This document shows positions 47,367-56,298 of a stretch of 64,000 nucleotides of DNA, in pieces. Numbering within the stretch: position 1 is the stretch's first letter; each line of letters opens with the position of its first letter. The stretch is taken from positions 71,779 to 135,778 of the forward strand of contig JAWLAT010000011.1 in the NCBI GenBank assembly GCA_041395325.1. Reading direction: 5' to 3'. The position numbers were made by a program, and so were the translations under genes. The notes under the pieces are model-generated. The model saw only the letters and a list, made by a program, of their open reading frames with translations, was not told the origin of the DNA and made no database searches. The stretch comes from JAWLAT01 sp041395325. GTDB taxonomy: Bacteria; Pseudomonadota; Gammaproteobacteria; Xanthomonadales; SZUA-5.

Positions 47367-47443
47367 CTGGATCCCTGCGCTGGCACCGATGACAGATTCG
47401 GGGCCAGCGGCAGTATAGGCCTACCGGAGCGGTGGACAGCCGC

Positions 47444-48532
47444 TCAGGCCAGCAGACGGCTCTGGGCTGAGGTCTCGTGCACGGTCTGCACCAGCAATCC
47501 AACCTGCTCGGGATCGATGTCCGGCGTGATGCCGTGGCCGAGATTGAAGACGTGGCCCGGGCCTTGACCGAAATCGGCCAGCGTCTCGCGCACCAGCCGG
47601 CTCAGTACCTCCGGTCGCGCCTTCAGGGCCACCGGATCGAGATTGCCCTGCAATGCCACGCGTTCGCCAACCCGGCGGCGGGCATCGCCCAGTGACGCGG
47701 TCCAATCCAGTCCCAGGGCCTGGCAGCCGCTGTCGGCCATCACTTCCAGGTGCGCCTGCGCACCCTTGCTGAACAGGATCACCGGCGTTTCCGGCGCAGC
47801 GCTGCGCAGCGCCTGGGTGATCTTCTCCAGGTAGCGCAGTGAGTACTCGCGATAGTCGTGATAGGGCAGCGTGCCACCCCAGGTATCGAAGACCATCAGC
47901 GCCTGCGCACCAGCCTGCTGCTGGGCCAGCAGATAATCGATGACCACATCGGCCAGCATATTGAGCAGGCGGTGCATGGCGTGCGGCTCGTTCCAGGCCC
48001 ACTGGCGCGCTTCCAGAAAGCCGCTGTCCGAGCGCCCGCCGAGCATGTAGCAGGCCAGCGTCCAGGGACTGCCGGAAAAGCCGATCAACGGCACCAGACC
48101 ACTCAGCTCACGGCGGATCATCCGCACCGCGTCCATCACGTAGCGCAACGAGGCCTCCGGGTCGATGCGGCCAAGGCGGTCCAGATCGGCAATCGTTTGT
48201 AGCGGCCGCTCGAAGCGCGGGCCTTCGCCTTCGACGAAATGCAGGCCCAGGCCCATCGCATCGGGAATCGTCAGGATGTCCGAGAACAGAATGGCGGCGT
48301 CCAGTTCGAAGCGGCGCAGCGGCTGCAGCGTGACCTCGGTGGCCAGCTCCGGCGTGCTGCACAGGGTCATGAAATTGCCGGCCTGGGCGCGGGTAGCGCG
48401 GTACTCAGGCAGGTAGCGGCCGGCCTGACGCATGATCCACACCGGGGTGGCATCGACCGGCAGGCGCTGCAAGGCGCGCAGGAAACGATTGCCCCGGTAG
48501 CTGGGGGCATTCAACAGCTCGTGATCGGTCAT
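47444..48532 (-). CDS. hemE: Uroporphyrinogen decarboxylase
   Basis: 362 residues from ATG 48532. It converts uroporphyrinogen III to coproporphyrinogen III in heme synthesis. Signature regions are present: ATPVWIMRQAGRYLPEYR near the N-terminus, ILFSDILTIPDAMGLGL, GFSGSPWTLACYMLGG and FDTWGGTLPYHDYREYSL, with NLGHGITPDIDPEQV at the end. Length is normal. The start ATG overlaps the TGA of the SPOR gene by 4 bases (48529-48532), so heme synthesis is translationally tied to the envelope gene upstream. Confidence 0.96.
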   Translation of the reverse strand: MTDHELLNAPSYRGNRFLRALQRLPVDATPVWIMRQAGRYLPEYRATRAQAGNFMTLCSTPELATEVTLQPLRRFELDAAILFSDILTIPDAMGLGLHFVEGEGPRFERPLQTIADLDRLGRIDPEASLRYVMDAVRMIRRELSGLVPLIGFSGSPWTLACYMLGGRSDSGFLEARQWAWNEPHAMHRLLNMLADVVIDYLLAQQQAGAQALMVFDTWGGTLPYHDYREYSLRYLEKITQALRSAAPETPVILFSKGAQAHLEVMADSGCQALGLDWTASLGDARRRVGERVALQGNLDPVALKARPEVLSRLVRETLADFGQGPGHVFNLGHGITPDIDPEQVGLLVQTVHETSAQSRLLA

Positions 48533-49569
48533 GGTTGGGCGTCTTTCTGCAAGGGGCCAATGCGACGGGGCCAGGCCCCGTGGCTGCGGGCGGCGTCGGG
48601 CAACTGCGCCAGGGCCGCCTGGGCCTGAGCCAGATTGGCATGGCGACCGCTGCACAGCAGCCACCAGTCGGCATCGGGATGACGCAGGCGGATGACGAAC
48701 AGCGACTCACTGGCCAGACCCGCCTGGCGGGCGAACTGGTCAAAGCCCTCCGGACTGGCGGCGGCGACCAGCTGCACCGTGTACTCGTTGGATTGCCAAT
48801 CGGCCAGCGAGCGTGGCCGCAGATCCAGCGGCGTGGTCGTTCGGCTGGGTACTGGCGCGGCCACTGCGGGTGCCGGTTGGGGAGGCGGCGCCGTTGCAGA
48901 CGTTGGCGCGGGCGGGCTGGCCGCGGTCGATCTGGTCGCGGTCGAGGGATCTGCCGGCCTGGTTTGCGAAGGTGCGGGCGCCACAACGGCTGCCGGTGCT
49001 GGCGCCGGAACGGGCTCTGGCTCCGGCGTCGAGGTCGCCGCGGCGGCCACCGGCGCTGGCTCCGCGGATCGGTCGGGCTGGAGAGGCGCAACCTGAGCCG
49101 GAGCGGCGTCGGCCACTGCGGCCGTGGCGGCGGGTTGCGACACCGCGCCCGCTGGTGCGGTCGGATTGGCGCCGGACGGCGGCGTCGGGCTGCTTCCGGC
49201 TGACGAGGCTGCGGGTCGAGTCTGAAGCCAGGCTTCTTCCGGTCGAGGCGGTGGCGCAGTTGCGGGTTCCGCGGCCGTCGACGATGCCGAGTTCGGGCCG
49301 CCTGCGAAGCCTGCGGCCGCGGCGCTGTCATACTCAATGCGCGGCAGCCGCGACGGGTCGATCAGCAGCGGCGGCGGCAGACTGCGGTTGTCGCTCTCCT
49401 TGCGGATTCGGCCGGGCCGGACGTTGGCCAGTTCTTCGGCCGTGCCACACCGCCAGCTCTGGCCATCGTCGGCGATGATGCAGGTGGTTTCGGCCATCAC
49501 CGGGCCGCCGAGCCAGCAGGCGATGGCCGTCAGCCAAGCCGTCGAGTTGAAGCGTCGAAGTCCATTCAT
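48529..49569 (-). CDS. SPOR-domain exported protein
   Basis: 346 residues from ATG 49569. A signal peptide (STAWLTAIACWLGGPVMA) is followed by a short Cys-containing domain (TTCIIADDGQSWRCGT), a long Ala/Pro/Ser/Thr linker (about 95-255), and a C-terminal SPOR domain (about 262-335: YTVQLVAAASPEGFDQFARQ, WWLLCSGRHANLAQAQAAL). SPOR domains bind denuded septal peptidoglycan. In Xanthomonas relatives a SPOR gene also precedes hemE, usually after aroK-aroB; those genes are absent here. It overlaps both neighbours by 4 bases (ATGA). Confidence 0.87.
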   Translation of the reverse strand: MNGLRRFNSTAWLTAIACWLGGPVMAETTCIIADDGQSWRCGTAEELANVRPGRIRKESDNRSLPPPLLIDPSRLPRIEYDSAAAAGFAGGPNSASSTAAEPATAPPPRPEEAWLQTRPAASSAGSSPTPPSGANPTAPAGAVSQPAATAAVADAAPAQVAPLQPDRSAEPAPVAAAATSTPEPEPVPAPAPAAVVAPAPSQTRPADPSTATRSTAASPPAPTSATAPPPQPAPAVAAPVPSRTTTPLDLRPRSLADWQSNEYTVQLVAAASPEGFDQFARQAGLASESLFVIRLRHPDADWWLLCSGRHANLAQAQAALAQLPDAARSHGAWPRRIGPLQKDAQP

Positions 49570-49826
49570 CGCCGCGCCGGTCCTTCGCTGCCCTGACTGA
49601 ACATCACCTGGAAACCTTTCTTGCGTTGCGCCTCGCGAGCCTTCTGCAGGGCTTCCTCGGCGCTGTCGAAATCCAGGTACTGTTCGCGCTTGAGGCTGGT
49701 TCGGGTGCCTGGCTGACCCCATTCACGGGTCAGCAGCCAGCCACCCAGCAGGTCCTGCTGCAGGGTCAGCTGGTAGTACTTCGGAGGCTCGCCGCCGCCA
49801 CTGGGCGTCTGCATGTAGATGCGCAT
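49566..49826 (-). CDS. WGR-domain protein
   Basis: 86 residues consisting of little but a WGR domain: YYQLTLQQDLLGGWLLTREWGQPG with the REWGQPG core, then FDSAEEALQKAREAQRKKGF. WGR domains occur in PARPs, where they contact DNA and the catalytic domain, and as stand-alone proteins in bacteria of unknown role. It is the first gene of the WGR-SPOR-hemE unit and overlaps the SPOR start by 4 bases. The 153 bp to the divergent murJ start should hold both promoters. Confidence 0.85.
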   Translation of the reverse strand: MRIYMQTPSGGGEPPKYYQLTLQQDLLGGWLLTREWGQPGTRTSLKREQYLDFDSAEEALQKAREAQRKKGFQVMFSQGSEGPARR

Positions 49827-49979
49827 GGCGAGATTCTAGCCGCGTCGCCTGGCCGTTGGGCAAAGTTCGATCGATCGTTGGGCGTCCATGGCGCCTGACG
49901 ATGGGAGGGCTCAACTGCCCGCACTTCGCCTTGTCAGCGCGCGCTAGACTCGCGCCGCCTTCCCACCGTGATCCCGTCG

Positions 49980-51527
49980 ATGCGCCTGCTTCAGTCCACC
50001 GCCATCGTCAGTGGCATGACATTGCTGTCGCGCATGCTCGGTTTCGTGCGCGATGCGGTGATCGCGCAGCGCTTCGGTGTGTCGGCGGCGACCGACGCCT
50101 TCTTCGTGGCCTTCCGTATTCCCAACCTGCTGCGACGCTTTTTCGCAGAGGGCTCGTTCTCTCTGGCCTTCGTGCCGGTGCTGGCCGAGGTCAAGGCGAG
50201 GGGCGACGAGGCGGAGTTGCGCGAACTGATCGACCGGGTCGCCGGCACGCTGGGCGCGGTGCTGCTGGTGGTCTCGGCGCTGGGCGTGCTGGTCGCGCCG
50301 CTGATCGTCATGCTGTTCGCCCCCGGCTTCATCGACCGGCCGGAACAGTTCGCGCTGACGGTGGAGATGCTGCGGCTGACCTTTCCCTACATCCTGCTGA
50401 TTTCGCTGGTCGGCTTTGCCGGCGGCATCCTCAACAGCTACGGACGTTTCGCGGTGCCGGCGGCCTCGCCGGTGCTGCTCAATCTGGCCCTGATCAGCGC
50501 GGCGCTGTTCGGCGTCTACTGGTTCGATCCGCCGATCGTGGCGCTGGCCTGCGGTGTGCTGCTGGGCGGTTTGCTGCAGCTGCTGATGCAGATCCCGGCG
50601 CTGTCCCGGCTGGGCTTGTTGCCGCGGCCGCGCTGGGGCTGGCACTTCGCCGGGGTGCGCAAGATCCTCAAGCTGATGATCCCGACGCTGTTCGGCTCCT
50701 CGGTGGCGCAGATTAACCTGCTGGTCGATACGGTGATCGCCTCCTTCCTGATCGCCGGCAGCGTCAGCTGGCTCTACTACGCCGAACGGCTGCTGGAGTT
50801 TCCGCTGGGCGTGTTCGGCGTGGCGCTGTCGACGGTGATCCTGCCGAATCTGTCGGCGCACCACAGCAATGCCCGCGGCGAGGATTTCTCGCGGGCGCTG
50901 GACTGGGGGCTGCGCGTCGGGCTGCTGATCGCCATTCCGGCCTCGCTGTCATTGCTGTTGCTGGCCGAGCCGCTGCTGTGGACGCTGTTCGGCTATCGCC
51001 AATTCGGCGCCGAGGATGTGCGCATGGCCGGTCTGGCCTTGATGGCGCTGGGCCTGGCGTTGCCGGCCTTCATCCTGGTCAAGATCCTGGCGCCGGGCTT
51101 CTACGCCCGCCAGGACACCCGTACGCCAGTCAAGGCCGGCATCCTGGCGATGCTGGCCAACATGCTGTTGAACCTGCTGATCGTCGGCGCACTGGTGTGG
51201 CAGGGTTCGACTGCGCCCCACGCTGGCCTGGCAGTGGCCAGCATGCTTTCGGGCTGGCTCAATTTTGCGCTGCTGCTGCGCTGGTTGCGGCAGGCCGGCG
51301 CCTATCAGCCGCGTGAAGGCTGGCCGCGCTATGCACTGCAACTGGGACTGGGCGGCCTGCTGCTGGCCGGCTGGTTTCTGCTGGCGCCGCGCTGGCTGCA
51401 GCCATTCGCTGAACTCGGTGGGCTGGCCCGGCTGCTGCAGGTGTTGGCGGTGCTGGCCGTCGGTGGGCTGCTCTATGGCGCTGCACTGCTGGCCAGCGGC
51501 ATCCGGCCAGCCCAGTTTCGTCGCTGA
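49980..51527 (+). CDS. murJ: Lipid II flippase MurJ
   Basis: 515 residues from ATG 49980 (MRLLQSTAIVSGMTLLSRML), which aligns with family starts; a GTG four codons upstream is also open. About 14 transmembrane helices of the MOP/MviN fold. Typical segments: RDAVIAQRFGVSAATDAFFVAFRIPNLLRRFFAEGSF, cut here by helices, plus FPYILLISLVGFAGGILNS and KILAPGFYARQDTRTPVKAG. It flips lipid II across the inner membrane for peptidoglycan synthesis. It is the first gene of the conserved murJ-ribF-ileS-lspA-ispH block. Confidence 0.95.
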   Translation: MRLLQSTAIVSGMTLLSRMLGFVRDAVIAQRFGVSAATDAFFVAFRIPNLLRRFFAEGSFSLAFVPVLAEVKARGDEAELRELIDRVAGTLGAVLLVVSALGVLVAPLIVMLFAPGFIDRPEQFALTVEMLRLTFPYILLISLVGFAGGILNSYGRFAVPAASPVLLNLALISAALFGVYWFDPPIVALACGVLLGGLLQLLMQIPALSRLGLLPRPRWGWHFAGVRKILKLMIPTLFGSSVAQINLLVDTVIASFLIAGSVSWLYYAERLLEFPLGVFGVALSTVILPNLSAHHSNARGEDFSRALDWGLRVGLLIAIPASLSLLLLAEPLLWTLFGYRQFGAEDVRMAGLALMALGLALPAFILVKILAPGFYARQDTRTPVKAGILAMLANMLLNLLIVGALVWQGSTAPHAGLAVASMLSGWLNFALLLRWLRQAGAYQPREGWPRYALQLGLGGLLLAGWFLLAPRWLQPFAELGGLARLLQVLAVLAVGGLLYGAALLASGIRPAQFRR

Positions 51528-51624
51528 CCGGGCCGTCATCGGTCCAGCGCGGCGATGTTGCACTGCGGGATCGCTGCCCCGCAACCGCTATACTCGCGCG
51601 CCCGATTTGACTGCCGACCCACGC

Positions 51625-52548
51625 ATGCGGATACACCGTCAGCTCAGCGGCCCCACAGTGGCTCCCGATGGTTGTGTCGCGACCATTGGCGCCTTTGATG
51701 GCCTGCATCGCGGTCATCAGCAGCTGCTGCAGTCCGTGGCAGAACTGGCGCGGGCGCAGCAACGGCCGGCTGTGGCGGTGACCTTTACGCCGCCGCCGCG
51801 GGCGCTGTTCCAGCCCGCCACGACGCTGCAACTCATGTCGCTGCACGACCGGCTGGCCGGCATGGCGATGCTGGGTCTGGATCGGGTCCTGCTGCTGCGC
51901 TTCGATGCCGCATTGGCCGCGCGCTCTGCCGAGGACTTCGCTGCGCGCTTGACGGCGCGCCTGGGTGGCGGCGAGTTGCGGCTGGGACCGGGCTTTCGTT
52001 TCGGTCAGGGTCGGCGTGGCGATATTGACAGTCTGGCCCGGGCTGGCTGGAACGCGGCGGAAGTGGCTCCGCTGCTGGAGGACGGTCAGCCGGTCAGCAG
52101 CACGCGTGTGCGCGCTGCACTGGTGGCGGGGCAGTTCGACCAGGCGGCCCACTTGCTGGGTCGGCCGTATCGCTATTCGGCGCGCGTCCAGCGAGGTCAG
52201 CAGCTCGGACGGCAGCTGGGTTTCCCCACTGCCAATCTGCGCTGGCCGTCGCAGACCATGGCCTTCAGCGGCATCTTTGCCGTCTGGGTCAGTGGCGCCG
52301 GACTGGAGCGGCACCCGGCCGTGGCCAGTCTGGGGGTACGCCCGGCGGTGGGGGGCACCGAGCCACTGCTGGAGGTGCATCTGTTCGAATTCGACGGCGA
52401 TCTGTACGGCCAGCGGCTGACCGTGGAGTTCGTTGCCAAGCAGCGGGATGAATGGCACTTTGACGGGCTGGATGCGCTGACCGCGCAGATCGCCAAGGAT
52501 GCCGGGCAGGCCCGGCAGATACTCGATGCGGCAAGGAGTGGCCGATGA
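51625..52548 (+). CDS. ribF: Bifunctional riboflavin kinase/FAD synthetase
   Basis: 307 residues from ATG 51625. The N-terminal FMN adenylyltransferase domain shows the nucleotidyltransferase motif GAFDGLHRGHQQLL and the later GQPVSSTRVRAAL. The C-terminal riboflavin kinase domain shows GRQLGFPTANLRW and ASLGVRPAVGG. It makes FMN and FAD from riboflavin and ATP. The longer open frame reaching back to 51265 overlaps murJ and is not protein-like. The stop overlaps the ileS start in an ATGA (52545-52548). Confidence 0.95.
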   Translation: MRIHRQLSGPTVAPDGCVATIGAFDGLHRGHQQLLQSVAELARAQQRPAVAVTFTPPPRALFQPATTLQLMSLHDRLAGMAMLGLDRVLLLRFDAALAARSAEDFAARLTARLGGGELRLGPGFRFGQGRRGDIDSLARAGWNAAEVAPLLEDGQPVSSTRVRAALVAGQFDQAAHLLGRPYRYSARVQRGQQLGRQLGFPTANLRWPSQTMAFSGIFAVWVSGAGLERHPAVASLGVRPAVGGTEPLLEVHLFEFDGDLYGQRLTVEFVAKQRDEWHFDGLDALTAQIAKDAGQARQILDAARSGR

Positions 52549-55415
52549 GCAACGACGGTAGTAAGCAGGACGCCAAGGCGGGCAGCCGCTACAAGGACAC
52601 CATTCACCTGCCCAAGACCGATTTTCCGATGCGCGGCGACCTGCCCAAGCGCGAACCGGAGGCGCTGGCGCGTTGGGAATCCACCGATCTCTACGGCCAG
52701 CTTCAGCGGCACGCCGAAGGGCGCCCGCGCTTCGTGCTGCATGACGGCCCGCCCTATGCCAACGGCGAGATCCATATCGGTCATGCGGTCAACAAGATTC
52801 TCAAGGACGTCGTGGTCAAGTCGCGCCTGCTGGCCGGCTATCAGGCGCCCTATGTGCCAGGTTGGGACTGCCACGGCCTGCCCATCGAATTGCAGGTCGA
52901 GAAGCAGATCGGCAAGGTCGGCGTGAAAGTGGACGCCGCCACCTTCCGCAAGGCCTGCCGTGAGTACGCCAATCGGCAGATCGACACGCAACGTCGCGAC
53001 TTCAAGCGGCTGGGTGTGCTCGGCGACTGGGACCGTCCCTACCGCACGCTGGATTTCCGCTTCGAGGCCGACATGCTGCGCTCACTGGCGCGGATCATCG
53101 ACAACGGCCATCTGCGTCGCGGGTCCAAGCCGGTGCACTGGTGTTTCGATTGTGGCTCGGCCCTGGCCGAGGCCGAGATCGAGTACATGGACAAGACCTC
53201 GCCGGCGGTCGATGTGGCCTTCCTGGCGGTCGATCCGGCCGAGGCCGCGCGTCGACTCGGTCTGCCATTCCAGAACGGCGACCGCTATGCCGTCCCGATC
53301 TGGACCACCACACCGTGGACGCTGCCGGCCAACCTGGCGGTGGCGCTGAATGCCGAGCTGCCCTATGCGGCGGTAGAGATCAGTGATCCCAACGGTGCGC
53401 CGCTGCGCATCATCGTCGCCGACGGACTGGTGACCGATGTGCTGGCCCGCTACGGTCAGCCGGACGCCAGCGTGCTGGCCCGTGTGGATGGGCAGGCGCT
53501 GGAGCATCTGGTGCTGCAGCATCCCTTCTACGAACGGCCTTCGCCGGTCATTCTGGGTGATCACGTCACGCTGGATGCCGGTACGGGCGCGGTGCACACG
53601 GCACCCGGCCATGGTCAGGAGGACTTCGAGGTCGGTCAGCGCTATGGCCTGGAGGTGCTCAACCCGGTTGCCGGCAACGGCTGTTTCGTGCCGGGCACCG
53701 GTCTGTTCGAGGGCATGCACATCTGGAAGGCCAACGACGCGGTCATCGCCGAATTGCAGGCGCGCGGCGTGCTGCTGGCCAACCAGCGCTACGAGCACAG
53801 CTATCCGCACTGCTGGCGACACAAGTCGCCGGTGGCCTTCCGCGCGACCCCGCAGTGGTTCATCAGCATGGAAGCGGCCGATCTGCGTCAGCAGGCCATG
53901 GCCGCGATCGATACGGTGCGCTGGGTGCCGAGCTGGGGCGAGGCGCGCATCCGCGGGATGATCGAGAACCGGCCGGATTGGTGCATTTCGCGCCAGCGCA
54001 CCTGGGGCGTGCCCATCGCCTTGTTCATCGATCGGCACAGCGGCGAGCCGCACCCCGATTCGCCGGCGCTGATGCGCCAAGTGGCCGAGCGGGTCGAGCA
54101 GGGTGGCGCCGACGTCTGGTACGACCTCGATCCGGCGGAACTGCTGGGCGAGGCGGCCGGCCAGTACGAGAAGGTCACCGACATTCTCGATGTCTGGTTC
54201 GATTCGGGGGTCACGCACGCCTGCGTGCTGGAGCGCGATCCGAATCTGGGCGTGCCGGCCGATCTGTATCTGGAGGGTTCCGATCAGCATCGCGGCTGGT
54301 TCCAGTCGGCCTTGCTGACCGGTGTCGCGATGCGCCAGGCGGCGCCCTATCGACAGGTGCTCACGCACGGCTTCACCGTCGATGCTTCCGGTCGCAAGAT
54401 GAGCAAGTCGCTGGGCAATGTGGTGGCCCCGCAGCAGGTGATGAACACGCTCGGCGCGGACATCCTGCGCCTGTGGGTTTCGGCCACCGACTACCGCAAC
54501 GAGATGAGTGTCTCCGACGAGATCCTCAAGCGCGTGGCCGATTCCTATCGCCGCATCCGCAACACCTGCCGCTATCTGCTGGCCAACCTGGATGGCTTCG
54601 ACCCGACCGCGCATGCCTTGCCGACCGAGTCGCTGCTGCCGCTGGACCGTTGGGTACTGGATCGGGCCCACGGGCTGCAGCAGCGTCTGGCGCGCGCCTA
54701 CGAGGACTACCAGTTCCATGTGATCTACCAGGAACTGCACCAGTTCTGCAGCGTCGATCTGGGTGCCTTCTATCTGGATGTGCTGAAGGACCGGATGTAC
54801 ACGCTGGCCGAGAACGCGCCGGCGCGCCGTTCCGGCCAGACGGCCATGTGGCATGTGCTGGAAGCGCTGGTGCGGCAGATGGCGCCGATCCTGTCCTTTA
54901 CCGCCGACGAAATCTGGGCCCACATGCCGGGCGAGCGCACGCCCAGCGTGCTGTTCCAGACCTGGTACGAAGGGCTGCCCGCGCTGGCGGCCGATGCGCC
55001 GCTCGATGCTGCACTGGTCGAGGACCTGCGGCAGTTGCGCGACGCCGTCGCCCAGGTGCTGGAACCGATGCGCCAGGTGCAGAAAGTGATCGGCTCCAGT
55101 CTCGATGCCAAGGTCACGCTGTCGTTGTCGGCGGCGCTGATCGAACGTCTGCAGCCCTGTCTGGCCGAGCTGCGCTTTCCGTTCCTGGTCAGTGCTTTGC
55201 AGTTGCAGCCGCTGACGCCGGACAGCCCCGGTGAGCGCATCGAGGTCGACGGAATCGGCGCGGTCGCCGTGGCCGCCGAGCGTTCGGAGGACCCCAAGTG
55301 CGTGCGCTGCTGGCACCACCAGCCGGACGTGGGCCAGCACGCCGAGCACCCGGAGCTGTGCGGTCGCTGCGTGGCCAATGTCGACGGTGAGGGTGAGCGG
55401 CGTGAGTGGTTTTGA
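52545..55415 (+). CDS. ileS: Isoleucyl-tRNA synthetase
   Basis: 956 residues, normal for the bacterial enzyme. Class I motifs are intact: HIGH at 77-80 (HIGHAVNK) and KMSKS from Lys618 (GRKMSKSLGN). The editing (CP1) domain carries IWTTTPWTLPAN and DAGTGAVHTAPGHGQEDF. The C-terminal zinc ribbon is present (CVRCWHH and LCGRC, about 912-945). It charges tRNA-Ile and edits valine. ATGA overlap with ribF shows coupling; a 182-bp repeat-bearing gap separates it from lspA. Confidence 0.97.
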   Translation: MSNDGSKQDAKAGSRYKDTIHLPKTDFPMRGDLPKREPEALARWESTDLYGQLQRHAEGRPRFVLHDGPPYANGEIHIGHAVNKILKDVVVKSRLLAGYQAPYVPGWDCHGLPIELQVEKQIGKVGVKVDAATFRKACREYANRQIDTQRRDFKRLGVLGDWDRPYRTLDFRFEADMLRSLARIIDNGHLRRGSKPVHWCFDCGSALAEAEIEYMDKTSPAVDVAFLAVDPAEAARRLGLPFQNGDRYAVPIWTTTPWTLPANLAVALNAELPYAAVEISDPNGAPLRIIVADGLVTDVLARYGQPDASVLARVDGQALEHLVLQHPFYERPSPVILGDHVTLDAGTGAVHTAPGHGQEDFEVGQRYGLEVLNPVAGNGCFVPGTGLFEGMHIWKANDAVIAELQARGVLLANQRYEHSYPHCWRHKSPVAFRATPQWFISMEAADLRQQAMAAIDTVRWVPSWGEARIRGMIENRPDWCISRQRTWGVPIALFIDRHSGEPHPDSPALMRQVAERVEQGGADVWYDLDPAELLGEAAGQYEKVTDILDVWFDSGVTHACVLERDPNLGVPADLYLEGSDQHRGWFQSALLTGVAMRQAAPYRQVLTHGFTVDASGRKMSKSLGNVVAPQQVMNTLGADILRLWVSATDYRNEMSVSDEILKRVADSYRRIRNTCRYLLANLDGFDPTAHALPTESLLPLDRWVLDRAHGLQQRLARAYEDYQFHVIYQELHQFCSVDLGAFYLDVLKDRMYTLAENAPARRSGQTAMWHVLEALVRQMAPILSFTADEIWAHMPGERTPSVLFQTWYEGLPALAADAPLDAALVEDLRQLRDAVAQVLEPMRQVQKVIGSSLDAKVTLSLSAALIERLQPCLAELRFPFLVSALQLQPLTPDSPGERIEVDGIGAVAVAAERSEDPKCVRCWHHQPDVGQHAEHPELCGRCVANVDGEGERREWF

Positions 55416-55421
55416 ATTGAG

Positions 55422-55451
55422 GGCTGAGGGATCAGGGCTGAGGGATCAGGG
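55422..55451. repeat. Tandem 14-bp repeats between ileS and lspA
   Basis: Two exact copies of GGCTGAGGGATCAG (55422-55435, 55436-55449) follow the ileS stop, preceded by a partial copy. The core GGGATCAGGG also occurs in inverse orientation at 4532-4541, between two other genes. Confidence 0.6.
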
Positions 55452-55503
55452 AACGGCGATCCTGGTCAGCGCGCGCCTGTGCGCAATCGCCAAGCCGCAC
55501 TCC

Positions 55504-55527
55504 GTAGGAGCGTGCCTGCACGCGACC
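55504..55527. repeat. REP-like palindrome
   Basis: GTAGGAGCGTGCC followed by TGCACGCGACC is an imperfect palindrome (GCGTGC/GCACGC). It parallels 33319-33342, with the arms changed together (CGAG/CTCG to CGTG/CACG), so the fold is conserved while the sequence varies. Confidence 0.6.
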
Positions 55528-55597
55528 GGTGAAGCGAGGCGCACGCGCGGACCGCAATGCGCCGACCGCCGCAAGGTTTGGTGTCAGGTGACTACCC

Positions 55598-56110
55598 GTG
55601 GCTACTGACGCCTCACTCGATCGCGGCAAGTGGGCCAATCTGCCGTGGCTGGCGGTCAGCGCCGTGGTGGTGCTGCTCGATCAGCTGACCAAGATCTGGG
55701 CACTGCAGACGCTGCGCTATGCCGAGCCGGTGCCGGTGATTCCAGGCCTGAACTGGACGCTGGTCTACAACCGCGGCGGTGCCTTCAGCCTGTTCCACAG
55801 CGCCGATGGCTGGCAGACCGTGTTCTTCCTGGCGGTGGCCTGCACGATCAGCGTGGTGCTGCTGGTCTGGCTCTGGCGCGAACCGGCGCGGGGCTGGCTG
55901 CCGCGCGTGCCCATCGTGATGATCATCGGCGGTGCCGTGGGCAATGTGATCGACCGGCTGCGGTACGGCCACGTGATCGACTTCATCGACGTCTACGTCA
56001 GTGACTGGCACTGGCCGGCCTTCAACATCGCTGACAGCGCCATCAGCGTGGGCGTGATGCTGTTGCTGGCGTATGAGGTGTTCTTTCGGGGCAGTGCCGG
56101 CCCGAAGTAG
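55598..56110 (+). CDS. lspA: Lipoprotein signal peptidase (signal peptidase II)
   Basis: 170 residues from GTG 55598. Four transmembrane helices, beginning LAVSAVVVLLDQLTKIWAL, and the two catalytic aspartates: Asp119 (GGAVGNVIDRLRYGHVIDFI) and Asp146 (FNIADSAISVG). It cleaves signal peptides of diacylglyceryl-modified prolipoproteins, and would process several lipoproteins encoded in this window. In E. coli fkpB lies between lspA and ispH; here ispH follows directly after a 188-bp repeat-bearing gap. Confidence 0.96.
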   Translation: MATDASLDRGKWANLPWLAVSAVVVLLDQLTKIWALQTLRYAEPVPVIPGLNWTLVYNRGGAFSLFHSADGWQTVFFLAVACTISVVLLVWLWREPARGWLPRVPIVMIIGGAVGNVIDRLRYGHVIDFIDVYVSDWHWPAFNIADSAISVGVMLLLAYEVFFRGSAGPK

Positions 56111-56120
56111 GCCTTCTAAA

Positions 56121-56249
56121 GGGCCCAGGGCTCAGGGCCCAGAGGTGCGCGACGTTCAGGCTTTCGGCGCACGAGGCCGCAACCAGTTGGCCTGGTACTT
56201 GCCGTGCCAACTGGGCCCTGGGCCCTATGCCCTGGGCCCTGATCCAGGG
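56121..56249. repeat. GGGCCC-rich inverted repeats between lspA and ispH
   Basis: GGGCCCAGGGCTCAGGGCCC (56121-56140) lies opposite CTGGGCCCTGGGCCCT (56211-56226) and CCCTGGGCCCT (56230-56240), so the ends can pair in several registers. Inside, CCAGTTGGC (56183-56191) pairs with GCCAACTGG (56206-56214). The structure covers most of the 188-bp gap; it may be a cruciform or an RNA hairpin ahead of ispH. Confidence 0.55.
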
Positions 56250-56298
56250 AGAATCGACATCTACCGCTTGCAGACCAGCGTCCTGAGTCCCCGTTGAG

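Noticed and set aside
53082..55349. 755-codon open frame antisense to ileS
   Set aside because: GC-driven shadow of an essential gene with intact HIGH and KMSKS motifs.
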